A program made the position numbers and the translations under genes. The notes under the pieces were generated by a model, which did no database searches, was not told the DNA's origin, and saw nothing but the letters and a program-made list of their open reading frames with translations. This document shows positions 1-64,000 of a stretch of DNA of 64,000 bases, one piece after another. Position 1 is the first letter of the stretch, and every line of letters starts with the position of its first letter. Source of the DNA: Macquaria australasica (lineage: Eukaryota > Chordata > Actinopteri > Centrarchiformes > Percichthyidae). Location: positions 620,001-684,000 of the forward strand of contig SEMN01000158.1 in NCBI GenBank assembly GCA_005408345.1, in the 5' to 3' direction.

Positions 1-355
1 ACTGCACCAAAGAAGGAATTTCAAGTTGTTAAAGGGCTTTAATTGGCATCAGGACAATGCTTCGTCTTAATCTTTTTTTAACACTTTCTGGATAACCCCT
101 AATATGATGAAATAAAAGTTGAAGTCTCTGTAATGCTAAGAAATCACAGCAGTCTGAAATAAGTGTGGCCATAAAAGAAATAGTCATGGTAAAGTGACAG
201 CTGGTGAAGCAGACCATCCATCCAGACTGAAGGCGAGTTAAAAAATGTGTTAAAAAGTGACCCTAAAAATGAAACTCCACATTATCAGTATTTAGTTAGT
301 TAGTATTTAGGTGGTCTAGAAATCTTTGTACCAGGTCCTGTTTTTGTCAGCTTAC

Positions 356-61922
<61,567 letters not shown>

Positions 61923-64000
61923 CTGCAAGAGAGAAGCGGGTTACAGATGGCTTCAGACAGAAGGGCGGAGACTGCCAGTAAAGTCATCTTAGCAAGAGGG
62001 AAACATAGACAAACACTGAGATTTAGTAATACTGCACAGCGGAGGGAGATGTCCCAGTGTTGGGATTGAAAAGAGACTAAAACAACTTTGTGTCTCTCCT
62101 CTGGAGCTGCCAAACAGTGTTATAGCGCTGTGGGCTAAATAGCATTGCAGCATCAGTGCTTTTTTCTATGCAGCAATGTCCAGATAATACAATAATTCCT
62201 TCCAGCAGAAACACTTGGAGCAGCTCCCATTTCCCTACAGGCAGGATTCAGACACAAGTGAAAGCTTGAAATGATCCTAGCTTTCAGCAACATCCTCGCA
62301 AGATGAGATATGTTGATTGGCAAAAATATGTAAATGTGGTACATCTTGTTCCATTTCACTGAATTCCCCTGAAAACTATGTACTTGTACATCACTGTTGG
62401 GCCAAATACAACCATACATTCAGTGTTTTTATTAGACTGTCTTGATGTTTCAAAAATGTGCAGTATACCATCAGTGCAACCTTTCCAATATGCGGACAGA
62501 TGATATAGATGGATGGAGTGCTGTGAATAAAAATATTTCAAACCAGTGTGTGGATTACAATTGTATGAAGTCAAACTTTTAGAGCACTAGCTCTCCCTAA
62601 CATGATTCTTTTTTATTGTCCTGACATTTGGGCGCCAGGCTTGAATACCAAATGCAGAGCAAAGGGAAACTGCTGACAAAAACTGGACACAAAGCAACAA
62701 ACGCCTACGTCCTAAAAAGGCTGCGTCACAACCTCTATGATTGTTCACAGTAATGGAGCACTGATAGTTTTTGAATTTCTGATGTGTCCCATTCTTCAAA
62801 AGCTGAGTTTCTGTCGGGACCGAATCAGGTGAAGATTTCCCATCGGAGGAGATAAAAGTCTGGCTCTTTGCCAGTTTTGCTTTAATTACACATTTCCCTC
62901 CCTGAAGGGCCAAAGCAGCTACTAGAAGCCAGCACTGCTCACTCTTCTATGCGTGGCACGTCGCTGTTTTTTTTCCCCATTTCTCTCTGCCTCTTCCTCT
63001 CACTCTCACTCTCCCTCTTGAAATCACGCTCTCCTCTCTCTTTACCTAGTAAGTTAATTGAGGTCGGGTGTATAGCTCTGCATAGGGAAGACAGCATTAA
63101 CTCTAAGCTCATCAGTCAGATGGATGCCTCCCCTAAAAATAATTTTTAAAAAGAAACTGCACAAGAGGGCTTTACAAGTAATCAGATTTCCATTACAGAT
63201 AACAGTGTAAAGTTTTAAAGGTTTCTCCTTGAATTGCCTTGTCACTCTGAAGGTGGCTGGAGTGAGACGGGTATCAGAGCTATCCGACGGCTATGAAACT
63301 ATCCAAAGTGCCTTTTTGAGACAGACAGTGAACCAAAGCAGATAACTCCAGCTATGTGGGGCGCATAATCTCCAAAAATGTGGCACATTGACAATTCTGT
63401 TCTGACATGAAAATATTTGGCAGAGAAAAAGAAAGCCCCCAAAACAACGGCAGAGAAAACCTGAACAAAGTGAGATCTGACAAGCAAACCAAACAAAGGA
63501 AAATGAGAGATGATACAGTGTGCATCAGAAACAAGAGAGTGTATCTGATGTATGCAGACTGTCTGAAACATAGTAAATATTCATGAGAGAAAGAACTCTT
63601 ATCTGGAAATGAGAAACTGAGTGGAGGCCTTCTGATTTAATGAGTTTTAGCTGCAATTAACCCACCATCTTTTAAAAATGCATCTTCTTTCTAGTGTGTG
63701 ATGGCGAGTTTAAGATGGTCCTCTACTATAACTTACTTTGGTTAATGGCATCAAAATCAAAATGGTAACTGACCATAATGTCTAATCATTTAAATTATTT
63801 TCAGCAAGCTGGTAAATCACACTTTGGAATAGCAAGCTACAAATGAAACAAAAGTAGTCGCAGTGCAGTTTGTGCCTGTATTTGTATGCATTCTATATAT
63901 GATTTAACATAAAACCAAATAAATATTGAGATTTTTTGATATTTATTTAATTACCAATTCCACAAATGTTTTTTCATCTTATAACCTCCAATTACTTTAG
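61923..64000 (-). other. ryr3: 5' intron of ryr3 (partial)
   Basis: The acceptor CTCTTGCAG abuts exon w1. I looked for the preceding exon, which should end in SSERYL or similar, on both strands and found none. Open frames near 62.6-63.6 kb do not resemble any known protein. A pyrimidine-rich run lies at about 62967-63050 on the + strand. Nothing else is recognised. Confidence 0.7.

Noticed and set aside
62587..62913. 108-codon open frame on the minus strand upstream of exon w1
   Set aside because: It shows no resemblance to RyR N-terminal sequence or any family I know, and no fitting splice sites; treated as intron.

Overview
The window is one large block of a vertebrate, almost certainly ray-finned fish, genome. 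Essentially all of it belongs to a single intron-rich gene on the minus strand: ryr3, the type 3 ryanodine receptor, an intracellular calcium-release channel of the endoplasmic/sarcoplasmic reticulum. I could place 67 coding exons. They total 9,636 nt, join in one open frame without a stop, and give 3,212 residues running from about residue 160 of the channel to about residue 3,370. Start codon, promoter, N-terminal trefoil, calmodulin-binding region, EF hands, transmembrane pore and stop codon all lie outside the window. Residue numbers below are positions in this 3,212-residue fragment.

The type 3 assignment rests on several independent points. Isoform-diagnostic stretches agree with RyR3, for example WGQAFRLRHL, LKADGKGD, EEKAVEAGE and CFCPDHKAP. 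Divergent region 2, present in RyR1 and RyR2, is replaced by a short linker. HGHDE lacks the Met found in RyR1 and RyR2. The FKBP-contact dipeptide is Val-Pro (RyR2 has Ile-Pro). A fish is suggested by compact introns (smallest 89 bp; exons are about 16% of the span), CA, GATA and TAA microsatellites, and interspersed elements of teleost type.

Layout, 5' to 3' of the gene (high to low coordinates): 61.9-55.6 kb, end of N-terminal domain A and the MIR domain; 55.7-49.1 kb, the N-terminal RIH domain; 48.8-46.2 kb, SPRY1; 45.5-41.7 kb, RyR repeats 1/2; 41.3-36 kb, SPRY2 and SPRY3; 35.4-29.1 kb, junctional solenoid with the acidic D3 segment; 25.6-12.2 kb, first part of the bridging solenoid, including the second disease hot spot of mammalian RyRs and the FKBP site; 12-9 kb, RyR repeats 3/4 with the phosphorylation loop; 8.6-0.36 kb, rest of the bridging solenoid. 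Introns hold simple repeats, a decayed L1/Tx1-type LINE, two copies of one element with inverted ends, and fragments of other dispersed repeats. No second gene, tRNA or other RNA gene was recognised on either strand.

I do not see a new biological system. The most useful observations are two GC-AG introns, two successive introns whose 3' splice sites are built on TG microsatellites, the retained RKIS phosphorylation motif, two substitutions at positions shared by all three human RyRs (from memory), the apparent absence of the 15-nt ASI exon, and the dispersed inverted-end repeat.
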